Of a DNA stretch of 64,000 nt, positions 1-9,056 are shown piece after piece. The notes beneath the pieces are model-generated. The model was given only the letters and a program-made list of their open reading frames with translations, had not been told where the DNA came from and did not search any database. Both the position numbers and the translations under genes were made by a program. Source of the DNA: Acinetobacter populi (GTDB lineage: Bacteria > Pseudomonadota > Gammaproteobacteria > Pseudomonadales > Moraxellaceae); the NCBI RefSeq assembly GCF_002174125.1, contig NZ_NEXX01000003.1:137749-201748 (forward strand), in the 5' to 3' direction. Numbering within the stretch: the stretch's first letter is position 1; every line of letters begins with the position of its first letter.

Positions 1-271
1 TATATTTTGCCAAAGCTCTAGCTGCATGCAAAAGTGAACCATCGCCACCTACTACTACAACCAGATCTGTGACTTGTCCCAGTAACGCACGCGTACTGGT
101 TTGAACATTGTTAAACTGGCCTAGCTCGGCAGTTTCATGATCAAATATTGGACGTAAGCCGCGTTCCAGCAAATACTGATAAATTGCCGTAAGCGTTTCA
201 ACGACAGAAGATTTTCCAGGACGACCTATTAAACCGATATTCCGAAATGCTCTCGAGAAATGATGTTGCAC
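1..271 (-). CDS. nadK: NAD kinase, N-terminal part (cut by window edge)
   Basis: The minus strand reads into the window start and encodes about 90 residues of the N-terminal half of an NAD kinase, which phosphorylates NAD+ to NADP+ in the cytoplasm. The diagnostic GGDG motif is visible as VVVVGGDGSLLHAARALAKY near the window edge; in this family it binds the nucleotide. I chose the GTG at 271 (protein beginning MQHHFSRAFRNIG) because an AGGGAG ribosome site lies eight bases upstream; a GTG nine bases further upstream lies too close to that site. The C-terminal half lies outside the window. The gene is divergent from mrcB and the two share a 236-base promoter region. Confidence 0.9.
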   Translation of the reverse strand, partial: MQHHFSRAFRNIGLIGRPGKSSVVETLTAIYQYLLERGLRPIFDHETAELGQFNNVQTSTRALLGQVTDLVVVVGGDGSLLHAARALAKY

Positions 272-507
272 CCAATTCACTCCCTTGGAATTAGTCTTTA
301 ATCATAACACTTTGCGGGTTTTACACCAATTGGCTAAAAGCGCTATTATGATTTTTTCATCAAAAATTCTACAAAAAATCCTGATACTTTAAAAAGTTAT
401 TATTTATGTTTAAAGATCATTTATACTTTATTAGCAATTTACAACATAGTTAGCATTGCATATACAGAAATGCTATCGCATTATTTACACACTTTATTTT
501 TGACTTT

Positions 508-2958
508 ATGAATTTTATATCAATGCAGAAACAACGTGGTATCGGTCTGGTCAGCTCAATTATTGTCATTATTTTTCTTGTCGTATTTATTGCGCTTGGC
601 ATCTATCTGGTTCGGCTCGACAATATTGTACGGGATCGTTTTGAAGGACAACGCTGGGATATTCCCGCCAAAGTCTATGCCCGTCCGCTAGAAATTTATG
701 CGCAGTCTGATGTCTCCCGCCAAGATATTTTAGATGAGTTAAAATTATTAAATTATCAAAGTTCGGATAATTATCATAAACCCGGTACGTTTAATAGTAA
801 TAATAGCCAAGTATTTATCCATACTCGTGGCTTTGATTTTGGTGACAATAGCGATCCGGAACGTGTAATTGAAGTCAATTTTGTTCAGGATAAAATTAGT
901 ACCATCCGCACCACACAACCATCGAGTACCGGCATCTTGCGTCTTGAACCGATGTTGATCGGTGGTATTTATCCGCAACATAATGAGGACCGAGTACTGG
1001 TTAAGCTGGATAAAGTGCCACAACCTTTAATTGATGCACTGATTGCTACAGAAGATCGTAATTTCTACAAGCATTTTGGTATTTCTATTCGTGGTACTGC
1101 CCGAGCATTGATGAGCAATGTCACTGGCGGTAAACGTCAAGGTGGTTCTACCCTGACACAGCAATTGGTCAAAAACTTTTATCTAAGTCCGGAAAAAACA
1201 TATAAACGTAAGGCTAACGAAGCATTAATGGCCTTGTTACTGGAATTGCATTACAACAAAAATGAAATTCTTGAAGCTTATTTAAATGAAGTAAATCTCG
1301 GTCAAAATGGCAATTACTCTGTCAACGGCTACGGTCTGGCATCGCAATTTTATTTTGGTCAACCTTTAGGCGAGTTAAATACTGCACAGCTGGCCTTTCT
1401 GGTCGGTCTAGTCAATGGTCCTTCTTATTACAACCCGTGGAAAAACCCGGAACGTGCCACAGAACGTCGTGATGTTGTACTCCATAACATGCTGGTGATG
1501 GGCAAATTGACGCAGGAACAATATGAAACAGAAAAAGCCCGACCACTGGGTGTCATGAATAAACCGGGGGTAACTGCCGTTCGTTTCCCAGACTTTATGG
1601 ATATTGTGCGCCGCCAGTTAAAACAGGAATATCAGGAAAATGATTTAACTAATCAAGGCTTACGCATTTTTACAACACTTGATCCGGTCGCACAGACCCG
1701 TATTCAGAACAGTTTTGAAAATACTGTGAATCAACTGGTTAAACGCAATCCAAAACAACTGACAGGCTTACAGGGTGCAGTTGTGGTATCACATCCGGAA
1801 AATGGTGAAATTATTGCTGCAATTGGCAGTACCGCAAACTTTACCGGATTTAACCGCGTAGTTGATGCCAAACGTCAGGTCGGTTCATTGCTTAAACCTG
1901 TGATTTATATGCAGGCATTACAATCCGGTCGCTACAATTGGGCCAGCCCGATTCAGGACACCAGCATCGTGATTAAAGGTGTCGGGGAAAAAGACTGGAT
2001 TCCAAAGAATTACAGTGGGACAGAACATGGTTTAACCACTTTACAAACTGCACTTGCCAACTCATATAACTTATCGGCTGTTCGTTTGGGTTGGGAAGCC
2101 GGCATACCAACATTTACCAATAATTTACGTCGTTTGGGCGTACAATCTGATATTCCAAATTACCCTTCCGCTTTATTGGGTGCAGTCAATTTATCTCCGC
2201 TGGAAGTTTTGGGTATTTATCAGAACTTTGCCACTGGCGGGTTTAATTATCCAACTCGCACCATTCGTTCGGTTGTCGATGCCAATGGACAACTCTTACA
2301 ACGCTATAGTTTGCAGGTACAAAATACCATTGATCCAGCCACTGCCTATCTGATCAATTATGGTTTACAAAAGGTCATGAGTTCTGGTACAGGCCGTGCA
2401 GGTTTCAATAGCTTTCCGAATCTGGGTCTGGCCGGAAAATCAGGAACCACCAATGATGCCCGTGATTCATGGTTCGCTGGTTATAGCGGCAACTATCTTA
2501 CTGTTGTATGGTTAGGTGAAGACAACAATAAACCGATTGGTTTAACAGGTTCATCAGGTGCCTTGCCGGTATGGATCAATGTAATGAAACAGCTTAAAAA
2601 TACGCCAAACAATATTCCACAACCAAATGATGTACAGTGGCAATGGATTGATAGCACGCAAAATCTGTTGTCTGCACAAGGCTGTGCTGGCGCAATGTAT
2701 ATCCCTATGCTTACCAATACTATTCCACGTCAGGCCACAGCATGCGGTCTATCACATTATCAACTAGAATCAAGCATGCCACAGGAAAGCTATGTTGATG
2801 AATTTGGCAATCCAATTCCGCCAACACCATCAGATCAGCACCAAAGTGGTGATGCAATTGAAAACTTTATCCGTGAAAGCGAATCACCAAAACCGGCAGA
2901 ACAACCCAAACCGCAGGTGATTTCACGTGGTGGCTATACCATTGGGAGTACCAATTAA
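508..2958 (+). CDS. mrcB: Penicillin-binding protein 1B, bifunctional murein glycosyltransferase/transpeptidase
   Basis: Class A PBP that polymerises lipid II and crosslinks peptidoglycan in the periplasm while anchored in the inner membrane. Visible in order: an N-terminal membrane anchor (about residues 12-35), a UB2H-like segment (about 55-150), a GT51 glycosyltransferase with catalytic E182 in EDRNFYKHFG, the RQGGSTLTQQLVKNFYL block (210-226) and the EAYLNEVNLGQNG block (256-268), then a transpeptidase domain with S460-L-L-K463, S519-Y-N521 and K644-S-G-T. The 816-residue length is normal for PBP1b. The start is uncertain: no clear ribosome site precedes Met1 or Met6. Its stop overlaps the start of the following lipoprotein gene (TAATG), so the two are translationally coupled. 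Confidence 0.95.
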   Translation: MNFISMQKQRGIGLVSSIIVIIFLVVFIALGIYLVRLDNIVRDRFEGQRWDIPAKVYARPLEIYAQSDVSRQDILDELKLLNYQSSDNYHKPGTFNSNNSQVFIHTRGFDFGDNSDPERVIEVNFVQDKISTIRTTQPSSTGILRLEPMLIGGIYPQHNEDRVLVKLDKVPQPLIDALIATEDRNFYKHFGISIRGTARALMSNVTGGKRQGGSTLTQQLVKNFYLSPEKTYKRKANEALMALLLELHYNKNEILEAYLNEVNLGQNGNYSVNGYGLASQFYFGQPLGELNTAQLAFLVGLVNGPSYYNPWKNPERATERRDVVLHNMLVMGKLTQEQYETEKARPLGVMNKPGVTAVRFPDFMDIVRRQLKQEYQENDLTNQGLRIFTTLDPVAQTRIQNSFENTVNQLVKRNPKQLTGLQGAVVVSHPENGEIIAAIGSTANFTGFNRVVDAKRQVGSLLKPVIYMQALQSGRYNWASPIQDTSIVIKGVGEKDWIPKNYSGTEHGLTTLQTALANSYNLSAVRLGWEAGIPTFTNNLRRLGVQSDIPNYPSALLGAVNLSPLEVLGIYQNFATGGFNYPTRTIRSVVDANGQLLQRYSLQVQNTIDPATAYLINYGLQKVMSSGTGRAGFNSFPNLGLAGKSGTTNDARDSWFAGYSGNYLTVVWLGEDNNKPIGLTGSSGALPVWINVMKQLKNTPNNIPQPNDVQWQWIDSTQNLLSAQGCAGAMYIPMLTNTIPRQATACGLSHYQLESSMPQESYVDEFGNPIPPTPSDQHQSGDAIENFIRESESPKPAEQPKPQVISRGGYTIGSTN

Positions 2959-3560
2959 TGAAACACTGTCACTATACATTGCTGCTATGTGCTGCTGCCT
3001 TCTTGGTAGGCTGTCAAACCACACCACCAGTTTCAAAATCTTCTGTCCCTATTCCAGAAGATAAAACGCCTGTGGTTCAACAAACACCTGAATCCAGTTC
3101 CAAGGTGCAAATCACACCATTGCCAGATCATGGTATCCAGTCCCAATCACAACCCTTACCATCTGCCCCTGTAGCATCAGTACCACCTCGCGTGATTTTA
3201 CCACCACAAACAACTGCGCCTTCTAACCTAAAAGATGGGCGTGGGATTGCTGCATATCAAAAACTGATGGAAGATTATTTGCAAAGTTTACGCAATAACG
3301 ATATTGCCAGTGCAGAAAACTATTTGATTCAGGCACAGCGTATCGCACCTCAATCTGCTGATGTTTATCGGGAGCTTGCCCGTCTTGCCAATCTGAAAAA
3401 ACAAGGTACAAGCGCAGAAGCATTTGCTCGCAAAGGACTCACCTTTGCCCAAAATAATGCCCAGCGCAAGCAACTATGGCAGCAAATTCTGCAATCGGCA
3501 CAATTACGCAATAATGCAGTCTTAATCCAGCAAGCACAGCAAAATATCGCAAAATATTAG
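2958..3560 (+). CDS. lpoP: TPR-containing outer-membrane lipoprotein, probable PBP1b activator (LpoP-like)
   Basis: A 200-residue lipoprotein: signal peptide with lipobox LVGC (Cys19), a proline/serine/glutamine-rich flexible linker (about 20-90), then a helical C-terminal region (about 95-200) whose AENYLIQAQRIAPQSADVYRELARLANLKKQ segment looks like TPR helices. In Pseudomonas, a TPR lipoprotein called LpoP is encoded next to PBP1b and activates it. The same position, architecture and one-base overlap with mrcB support the same role here. The role is inferred from family and context; the lipoprotein nature is seen directly. The gene ends in a hairpin terminator. Confidence 0.75.
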   Translation: MKHCHYTLLLCAAAFLVGCQTTPPVSKSSVPIPEDKTPVVQQTPESSSKVQITPLPDHGIQSQSQPLPSAPVASVPPRVILPPQTTAPSNLKDGRGIAAYQKLMEDYLQSLRNNDIASAENYLIQAQRIAPQSADVYRELARLANLKKQGTSAEAFARKGLTFAQNNAQRKQLWQQILQSAQLRNNAVLIQQAQQNIAKY

Positions 3561-3574
3561 GACGGTATCGAATT

Positions 3575-3602
3575 GCGGCGATAAAAAAAGCCGCTTTTCT
3601 TT
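3575..3602 (+). terminator. Intrinsic terminator after mrcB-lpoP
   Basis: GCGGC at 3575-3579 pairs with GCCGC at 3590-3594 across a ten-base loop, followed by TTTTCTTT. It lies 15 bases after the lipoprotein stop and faces the convergent Nudix gene. Confidence 0.7.
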
Positions 3603-3635
3603 ATAACAATCCAATATTGTGCATCGTATAAAAAG

Positions 3636-4541
3636 TCACGCTGTCCAGAAATTAGAAATACCTGCGATACCATAAGCTGCATGCTGCTGTGCAGCAGGTA
3701 AATCTTCAATTTGCATACCGCCTAACGCATACACCGGCATCTCGGCTTGTGCTGCAAGATGGTGGAATTGCGGCCAACCCATACCCTGTTGCTCCGGATG
3801 GCTTGGTGTTGCCAATACCGGACTTAATAAAATTGCATCACATCCCAATTGATTGGCTTTTACAATATCTTCGGTACAATGACAGGCTGCAATAATATTA
3901 ATATTCTCAAACTCTGCCAAATCCTGACATTGTGCAAGTTGCTCGCCATTGAAATGAATAGCAAACACCTGTTGTTGTAATGCCTGATCCAAGACAAGAT
4001 AATCTTGTAAACGTAGAATTAATTTGATCTGTGGCAAATATGTCTGAAGCATCCTAATCAATTTTAGCTCAGGTACACTGCTGGTTCTTAAATAGACTAA
4101 TTCAATGTTATTTTTTGGCCTACGTTGCTCAATATTTTCCGGACTCACCGCCAGATATCTTGTCCAGTTCAATCGTTTGATAATCACATCATTTGCTGCT
4201 GGGAAAGTTAACTGCGACAATTGATCTATATCTACCCATTGCCAATGCTGAAAAGCCTGTTGTCCGGCATCACTTAATCTGCATAGATAAAAATCCAGCT
4301 TGACATGACGATCCGGATACTCAAATTGCAAGCGATGAAATAGTTTGACCACAATGATCTCAAGATTCACTTCTTCTTTGATCTCACGAATCACCGCCTG
4401 GCGACTATCTTCATGTGCTTCAACTTTCCCTCCGGGAAATTCATAACATCCACCTTGATGCAAACTCTCATCGCGCCAGCCCACCAAAATCTTACCCTGA
4501 TGCATAATCAAACCAATGGCAACATGAACAACTTTTTGCAC
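3636..4541 (-). CDS. mutT: Nudix (MutT-like) hydrolase fused to a ThiE-like domain
   Basis: A 301-residue fusion. Residues about 1-130 form a Nudix hydrolase: the Nudix box is intact as GGKVEAHEDSRQAVIREIKEEV, with the REIKEE metal-binding core, as in MutT, which removes 8-oxo-dGTP. Residues about 170-301 resemble thiamine-phosphate synthase (ThiE/TenI barrel): FNGEQLAQCQD, a CDAILLSPVLATPSHP stretch and a C-terminal PVYALGGMQ segment. This fusion is known in gamma-proteobacteria, where the ThiE-like half is of uncertain activity. The first half probably does nucleotide-pool cleaning; I make no claim for the second. It is convergent with lpoP. Confidence 0.85.
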   Translation of the reverse strand: MQKVVHVAIGLIMHQGKILVGWRDESLHQGGCYEFPGGKVEAHEDSRQAVIREIKEEVNLEIIVVKLFHRLQFEYPDRHVKLDFYLCRLSDAGQQAFQHWQWVDIDQLSQLTFPAANDVIIKRLNWTRYLAVSPENIEQRRPKNNIELVYLRTSSVPELKLIRMLQTYLPQIKLILRLQDYLVLDQALQQQVFAIHFNGEQLAQCQDLAEFENINIIAACHCTEDIVKANQLGCDAILLSPVLATPSHPEQQGMGWPQFHHLAAQAEMPVYALGGMQIEDLPAAQQHAAYGIAGISNFWTA

Positions 4542-4633
4542 CGTTTTAACTCCTACCTACTCATTGTAAAAATATGTAAATCTGCCACGAAAAAATACAA
4601 AAAATTTATTGAAAATAATTGACAGATGTATTC

Positions 4634-4650
4634 GATAATGATTATCATTT
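4634..4650 (+). promoter_or_regulatory. Fur box in front of hemP
   Basis: GATAATGATTATCATTT matches the classical Fur consensus (GATAATGATAATCATTATC) closely. It sits 34 bases before the hemP start, so iron-replete Fur would block transcription. Confidence 0.85.
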
Positions 4651-4683
4651 AAATCGTTAAGCAAACACCACGGAGCAACGACA

Positions 4684-4854
4684 ATGAACGCACCTTTTAC
4701 CTTATTTACTCGCAGCAACGAAACTCAGCACAACCTACCAATGCTACATTCTAGCAACCTATTTGCATTGGGTCGTGAAATTCGCATTTTACATGCCGGT
4801 GAAGAATACCGTTTACGTTTAACACGTAATAACCGTTTAATTCTAACCAAATAA
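4684..4854 (+). CDS. hemP: Hemin uptake protein HemP
   Basis: A 56-residue protein. The C-terminal core, GREIRILHAGEEYRLRLTRNNRLILTK, is the HemP family signature (EIxIxHxGxxYRLRxTRxxKLILTK). HemP is a small protein tied to heme-uptake gene expression or function in several proteobacteria; its biochemical role is unsettled. A GGAG ribosome site lies seven bases before the ATG, and a strong Fur box lies just upstream. The gene stands alone here, away from its usual heme receptor and transporter genes, and is closed by a palindromic terminator. Confidence 0.88.
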   Translation: MNAPFTLFTRSNETQHNLPMLHSSNLFALGREIRILHAGEEYRLRLTRNNRLILTK

Positions 4855-4894
4855 ATTTAACTGTAGCAAAGAATAAAATACAACACGTGGGAAA

Positions 4895-4926
4895 AATTAA
4901 TGCGATCTAATTAGATCGCATTAATT
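4895..4926. terminator. Palindromic bidirectional terminator between hemP and gspE
   Basis: A perfect 16+16 base palindrome (arms 4895-4910 and 4911-4926, centre TCTAATTAGA). It lies between two convergent genes. The A/T-rich outer arms supply a U-tract in either direction. Confidence 0.7.
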
Positions 4927-4944
4927 TATTAAACACTCTCCAAT

Positions 4945-6720
4945 TTATAATGGTACAACCCGCATGACTTCTTCCAAACTGGTTACTCCTTCCGCAATAC
5001 GTTTTGCCCCTGCCAGTCTTAATGGCTGCAATCCTTCTTGATAAGCATGTTGCCGGATTTGGTCCAGAGATGCATTTTTCCCAACCAGCCGTTTTAAATC
5101 ATGGCTTAAGGGCATCATTTCATATAAGCCTACACGTCCTTTGTAGCCGGTATGTCGACAATGTTCACAGCCCACTGCTTCATAAACCATAGGAGGAACA
5201 TTGCCATTCCACGGCTGAGTTAGTTTTTGCCACAAAACCACATCAGTAGGAACAGCCGTTTTACACTGCGGACAGAGTGTTCGAACCAGTCGTTGTGCCA
5301 GCACCCCCAGAATAGTTGCAGCAGATAAAAAAGGTTGTACACCCAAATCGCCCAATCGGGTTAAACTCGATGGTGCATCATTGGTATGCAAAGTTGATAA
5401 AACCAGATGCCCAGTTAATGCAGCCTGAATCGCCATATTTGCCGTATCCTGATCACGAATCTCACCAACCATGATAATATCCGGATCCTGACGCATTAAG
5501 GCCTTGATTCCATCGGCGAAGCCCAGATCAATTGCTGGATTAATCTGCATCTGGTTAAAGCTTGGCTCAAGCATTTCGATTGGATCTTCCACCGTACAGA
5601 CATTGACCGCATCCGTTGCCAGTTGCTTGAGTGTGGAATATAAAGTGGTGGTTTTTCCCGAACCTGTCGGACCAGTGACCAAAATAATGCCATGGGTATG
5701 ACCCGTCAGTTGCTGCCAAGTCTCGAGTAATTGCCCACTAAACCCCAGTTGAGCAAAAGACCGCACCAACACTTCTGGATCAAAAATCCGCATTACCATC
5801 TTTTCACCAAACGCGGTGGGTAAAGTGGATAGTCGTAATTCTGTTTCCAGACCTTTCGGTGTTCGTGTTTTTAATCGTCCATCCTGTGGTTTACGTTTTT
5901 CTGCAACATTCATGCGCCCAAGAATTTTAATCCGTGCAATCACTGCAATTAAGATATTGGTTGGCATATCATAAATATTATGCAGTACGCCATCGATACG
6001 AAAACGCACTCGGCCCATATCTTTACGTGGTTCCAGATGAATATCACTGGCACTTTGTTCGAAAGCAAATTGTAAGATCCAGTCGACAATGCGGACAATA
6101 TGTTGATCATTGGCATCCGGATTATTACTGACATCCCCAAGCTGTAATAATGCTTCTACACTTTTATCCGACTTAAATGCACCCAGTCCCTGTGCTGACG
6201 CCACTGCCCGACTAACCTGATAATATTCATGTAAATAACGTGTCAATTGCTCCGGATTAAGAAGAACAATCTCCAGTTTTTGATGTTTAAGGGTATTGGA
6301 TAAATCATTTTGCCAGCTTAAAGAGAAAGGTTGATCGGTACCAATCACCACCTGTTCGGCATCCACCTCTACCGCCAGTATGCGATTACGCAAGGCAAAT
6401 TCTTGCGACATAACCTGAGTCAATAGACTGACATCTGCTTTAAGTGGATCAATCACAAAATAGTCAATCTGTGCTTTTTGCGCCAGCCATTGACATAACC
6501 TGTTTAGGGTTAATTTTGTTTCAGGACTGCTAATATCCTGCACACTAAAATAGGCAATCCATTGCAACGGATGCCATGTTAATTGTTCTCTGGATCGAGA
6601 TGTGGTTAAAATTAAATTGGCATCTTTTTCACTGAGTTTATGATCCAGTTTTAACTGCTCTACACACCAATACAAATCAATTTTCAAATGTTGCGGTAAT
6701 CCTGCCAATTGTGTTTGCAT
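4945..6720 (-). CDS. gspE: GspE/PulE-family type II secretion (or type IV pilus-like) ATPase
   Basis: Cytoplasmic hexameric ATPase of the secretion superfamily. Seen in order (counted from the chosen Met): an N-terminal N1E-like region; the ASDIHLEPR motif (about 224-232); Walker A GPTGSGKTT (350-358); the Asp box TVEDPIE; Walker B DPDIIMVGEIRD; the His box LVLSTLHTNDA; and a zinc tetracysteine CPQC...CEHC that is typical of GspE/PilB. I start at the ATG at 6720 (MQTQLAGLPQ): an AAGAG lies nine bases upstream, whereas the longer frame would need a TTG. No other secretion genes flank it, which fits the scattered gsp genes of Acinetobacter. Whether it serves protein export or pili cannot be read from the sequence. 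Confidence 0.85.
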   Translation of the reverse strand: MQTQLAGLPQHLKIDLYWCVEQLKLDHKLSEKDANLILTTSRSREQLTWHPLQWIAYFSVQDISSPETKLTLNRLCQWLAQKAQIDYFVIDPLKADVSLLTQVMSQEFALRNRILAVEVDAEQVVIGTDQPFSLSWQNDLSNTLKHQKLEIVLLNPEQLTRYLHEYYQVSRAVASAQGLGAFKSDKSVEALLQLGDVSNNPDANDQHIVRIVDWILQFAFEQSASDIHLEPRKDMGRVRFRIDGVLHNIYDMPTNILIAVIARIKILGRMNVAEKRKPQDGRLKTRTPKGLETELRLSTLPTAFGEKMVMRIFDPEVLVRSFAQLGFSGQLLETWQQLTGHTHGIILVTGPTGSGKTTTLYSTLKQLATDAVNVCTVEDPIEMLEPSFNQMQINPAIDLGFADGIKALMRQDPDIIMVGEIRDQDTANMAIQAALTGHLVLSTLHTNDAPSSLTRLGDLGVQPFLSAATILGVLAQRLVRTLCPQCKTAVPTDVVLWQKLTQPWNGNVPPMVYEAVGCEHCRHTGYKGRVGLYEMMPLSHDLKRLVGKNASLDQIRQHAYQEGLQPLRLAGAKRIAEGVTSLEEVMRVVPL

Positions 6721-6796
6721 CAATGTAACTCTTATATACAACAGATTTATTTTTTATCTTAGCACCTTATCATCATTTAAAAAATTCTATTCGGCA

Positions 6797-6834
6797 TAAA
6801 AAACAGCTTTAATAACATGATGTATTAAAGCTGT
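6797..6834 (-). terminator. Intrinsic terminator of the ParBc_2-like gene
   Basis: Perfect 12-bp stem (6803-6814 with 6823-6834, loop of 8). On the minus strand it is followed by a run of Ts, 39 bases after the stop of the gene ending at 6873. Confidence 0.75.
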
Positions 6835-6872
6835 ACTTTCACTTATTTCAGGATTAATGAACTATATTGATA

Positions 6873-8123
6873 TTACCAGCCCCAACACGCACGGCTAACT
6901 TGATCCTGTGGAACCCCACATTTTTGATACTTGATGGCATACCAGATTTTACCACCAGTACGTGGTGAACCGTCTTTTTTCACATCTGTACGCACCAAGT
7001 CATTAAAATCATCGCTATCACGCGTAGTGTTAATATCCAGCGCGCCCATATCCTGTGCGGTTTTATCTCCATAGATAATGTCTGTAGGTTGAGTTGATCC
7101 CATCAAAATCGAATAATTGGCAACAGCAGCCTGATAACCGGTCGCACTCCCTGACAGTAATAAAGTCTTTTTAATGGAAGTTTCTGCAAGAATCTCTTCA
7201 ATTGTGTATTGATTGATATCTAAATGGAAATCCGATAAAGCCGGAACCGAACCTGCTTCAATTTGTTTATGGAACCAGTCTTCCCATAGGAACTCTGCAA
7301 AATCTGCGGCACCATCTACTTTGCTATAGCCAATATCACGGGTAAAATAAACCAGTGAACGATACGGATCATTCTCCATTCCATCCGGGTTGCTGGTAGA
7401 TTTAAGGCCTAGATTCTTAGGTAACTGGCTATAAGTAATGGTTTCATTGGCACCATTTTTCAGCCATGCCTGCCCATTGTTAACCATTTTTGCCCAGAAC
7501 TCATCTGCTGTGGTTGAATCGCTATAATTGCCAGCAACACGAACAAAAACTTTGAGGTCCTTACCACCATCGGGTAATTCCAAAAATTCCGTCATGGTAT
7601 GGTGACCATCGGTTAAATAAAGTTTACCGTCATAGCCAACCACTACGGTTTTTAAACTGGCTGTTTGTGAGCCCAGCTGTTCTTTACATGCAAAAGTACT
7701 AGGATCACTAAGTTTGGCCTTTTTCAGGGCATCAATGGTCTCAAAGTCCTTGCCCTCAACCCCACCCATATCTTCACAATAATCACTAAATTTTTTACCC
7801 ACAGTTTTATTGAGATAATCCAGCTCTTGTGCATCATTGGATAACCATGTAGTACGTTCCCAATCGCCTTGCCAGCGACCTAATTTATAATAAATCTGAT
7901 CATAACCAATAGCACCCTGGGTAGGATTTAAATCCGAGATACTCACTTCCAGAACATCATCTGTCTTTGCATCTAAAAAGCGTTGATCACGTGTATCTAC
8001 CGGCTGCTCAGGCGTAACAACTGTTTGTTCCTGATCATCATTAGAATCATTACATCCCGCCAACCCGATAAAACAGCTTAAAGCAACCGTCAGACTTAAC
8101 ATTTTAAATGCTTGATGTTTCAT
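6873..8123 (-). CDS. Secreted lipoprotein with a ParB-like (ParBc_2) domain
   Basis: A 416-residue exported lipoprotein: signal peptide and lipobox GLAGC (Cys24), then an acidic Asn/Asp/Gln linker. The middle carries LYLTDGHHTMTEFLEL, the DGHH signature of the 'putative ParB-like nuclease' family (PF08857); a short Cys pair in the C-terminus (KCGVPQDQVSRACWGW) could form a disulfide. Members of this family are often extracytoplasmic and their substrates are not known; DNA cleavage has not been established for the secreted ones, so I do not assign nuclease activity. It is monocistronic, with its own terminator at 6797-6834. Confidence 0.75.
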   Translation of the reverse strand: MKHQAFKMLSLTVALSCFIGLAGCNDSNDDQEQTVVTPEQPVDTRDQRFLDAKTDDVLEVSISDLNPTQGAIGYDQIYYKLGRWQGDWERTTWLSNDAQELDYLNKTVGKKFSDYCEDMGGVEGKDFETIDALKKAKLSDPSTFACKEQLGSQTASLKTVVVGYDGKLYLTDGHHTMTEFLELPDGGKDLKVFVRVAGNYSDSTTADEFWAKMVNNGQAWLKNGANETITYSQLPKNLGLKSTSNPDGMENDPYRSLVYFTRDIGYSKVDGAADFAEFLWEDWFHKQIEAGSVPALSDFHLDINQYTIEEILAETSIKKTLLLSGSATGYQAAVANYSILMGSTQPTDIIYGDKTAQDMGALDINTTRDSDDFNDLVRTDVKKDGSPRTGGKIWYAIKYQKCGVPQDQVSRACWGW

Positions 8124-8227
8124 TATATATAGTGTCCCTAAAATTAAACTTTTAGAGTTTCACCGTCAAACATTTAATATTTGTGACATTTATATCTCAA
8201 TTTTATGACAATCCATTCAATACACGC

Positions 8228-8959
8228 CTAAGATGCTCCGATCAATTCAATAGAAATCATTTCAACATGATCAGTGAATATCCTAAATTTCACATTGACA
8301 TGTGCATAACTCAGTCCATAAATTTTGCTCTCATCTGTTTGGTAGGCAGGTTTTGGATTAAGTGCAACAACCTGTTCAATTTCTGACAGTATAGCTGGCG
8401 TTAAATGTCCTGTATCTAATAACCGTTGTTGTTGTTCGCGGGCATTTTCCTGCCACAATACGGCTAATAATAACGGTGCTTCCTGCGCATAACCACTTTT
8501 TGCCTCGGCAACAGCATCTCCATAAACCAGATAAGGTTTAATATCAATAATCGGCGTGCCATTGAGTAAATCGGAACCCTTGACATAAACTCGTGTTTCT
8601 TTGCCTACTCGTTTTACTTCAATTAATTGCACCACAGACAACCCTACAGGCGCAGGTCGATACATGCTGCGGCTGGCAAATATTCCTATTTTTTGATTAC
8701 CACCCAATCTGGGAGGACGAATTAACGGCTGGAAATCTTTATCATGATTTTTTCTTTTATTATCATGAAATTGCCAAAGTAACCAGATATGACTAAATTG
8801 TTCTATCCCAATAAAAGCACTTAGGTCGTCATAGGGTGGATTCATTACCACATAAGATATTGAATTTACTAAATTTGGTTGCCGTGGAATACCAAATTTT
8901 TCAATAAAAGGTGAATGCATATAACCAATTACTGGCAATAATAAGACGTTGTTCATCAT
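8228..8959 (-). CDS. trmO: tRNA (N6-threonylcarbamoyladenosine(37)-N6)-methyltransferase TrmO
   Basis: TrmO (YaeB/TsaA family) transfers a methyl group from S-adenosylmethionine to t6A37 of tRNA-Thr. Family blocks seen: IGYMHSPFIEKFGIPRQPNLV near the start, GIEQFSHIWLLWQFH (about 51-65), RPPRLGGNQKIGIFASRSMYRPAPVGLSVVQL (about 83-114) and DIKPYLVYGD (about 139-148). The 243-residue length is normal. No good ribosome site precedes the start; Met1 and Met2 are both possible. It is divergent from fpr across a 97-base region. Confidence 0.9.
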   Translation of the reverse strand: MMNNVLLLPVIGYMHSPFIEKFGIPRQPNLVNSISYVVMNPPYDDLSAFIGIEQFSHIWLLWQFHDNKRKNHDKDFQPLIRPPRLGGNQKIGIFASRSMYRPAPVGLSVVQLIEVKRVGKETRVYVKGSDLLNGTPIIDIKPYLVYGDAVAEAKSGYAQEAPLLLAVLWQENAREQQQRLLDTGHLTPAILSEIEQVVALNPKPAYQTDESKIYGLSYAHVNVKFRIFTDHVEMISIELIGAS

Positions 8960-9056
8960 TTTTTTTGATAAAGACCATTAATTATATTCAGTGTATCGAG
9001 AATCATTTTAGATTAGAATAGCAAACTGTTTTTATTGGACAATTATTGAGAAATAG

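Noticed and set aside
748-1023. Antisense frame inside mrcB
   Set aside because: Shadow of the PBP1b gene: no ribosome site, and the sense frame has all catalytic motifs.
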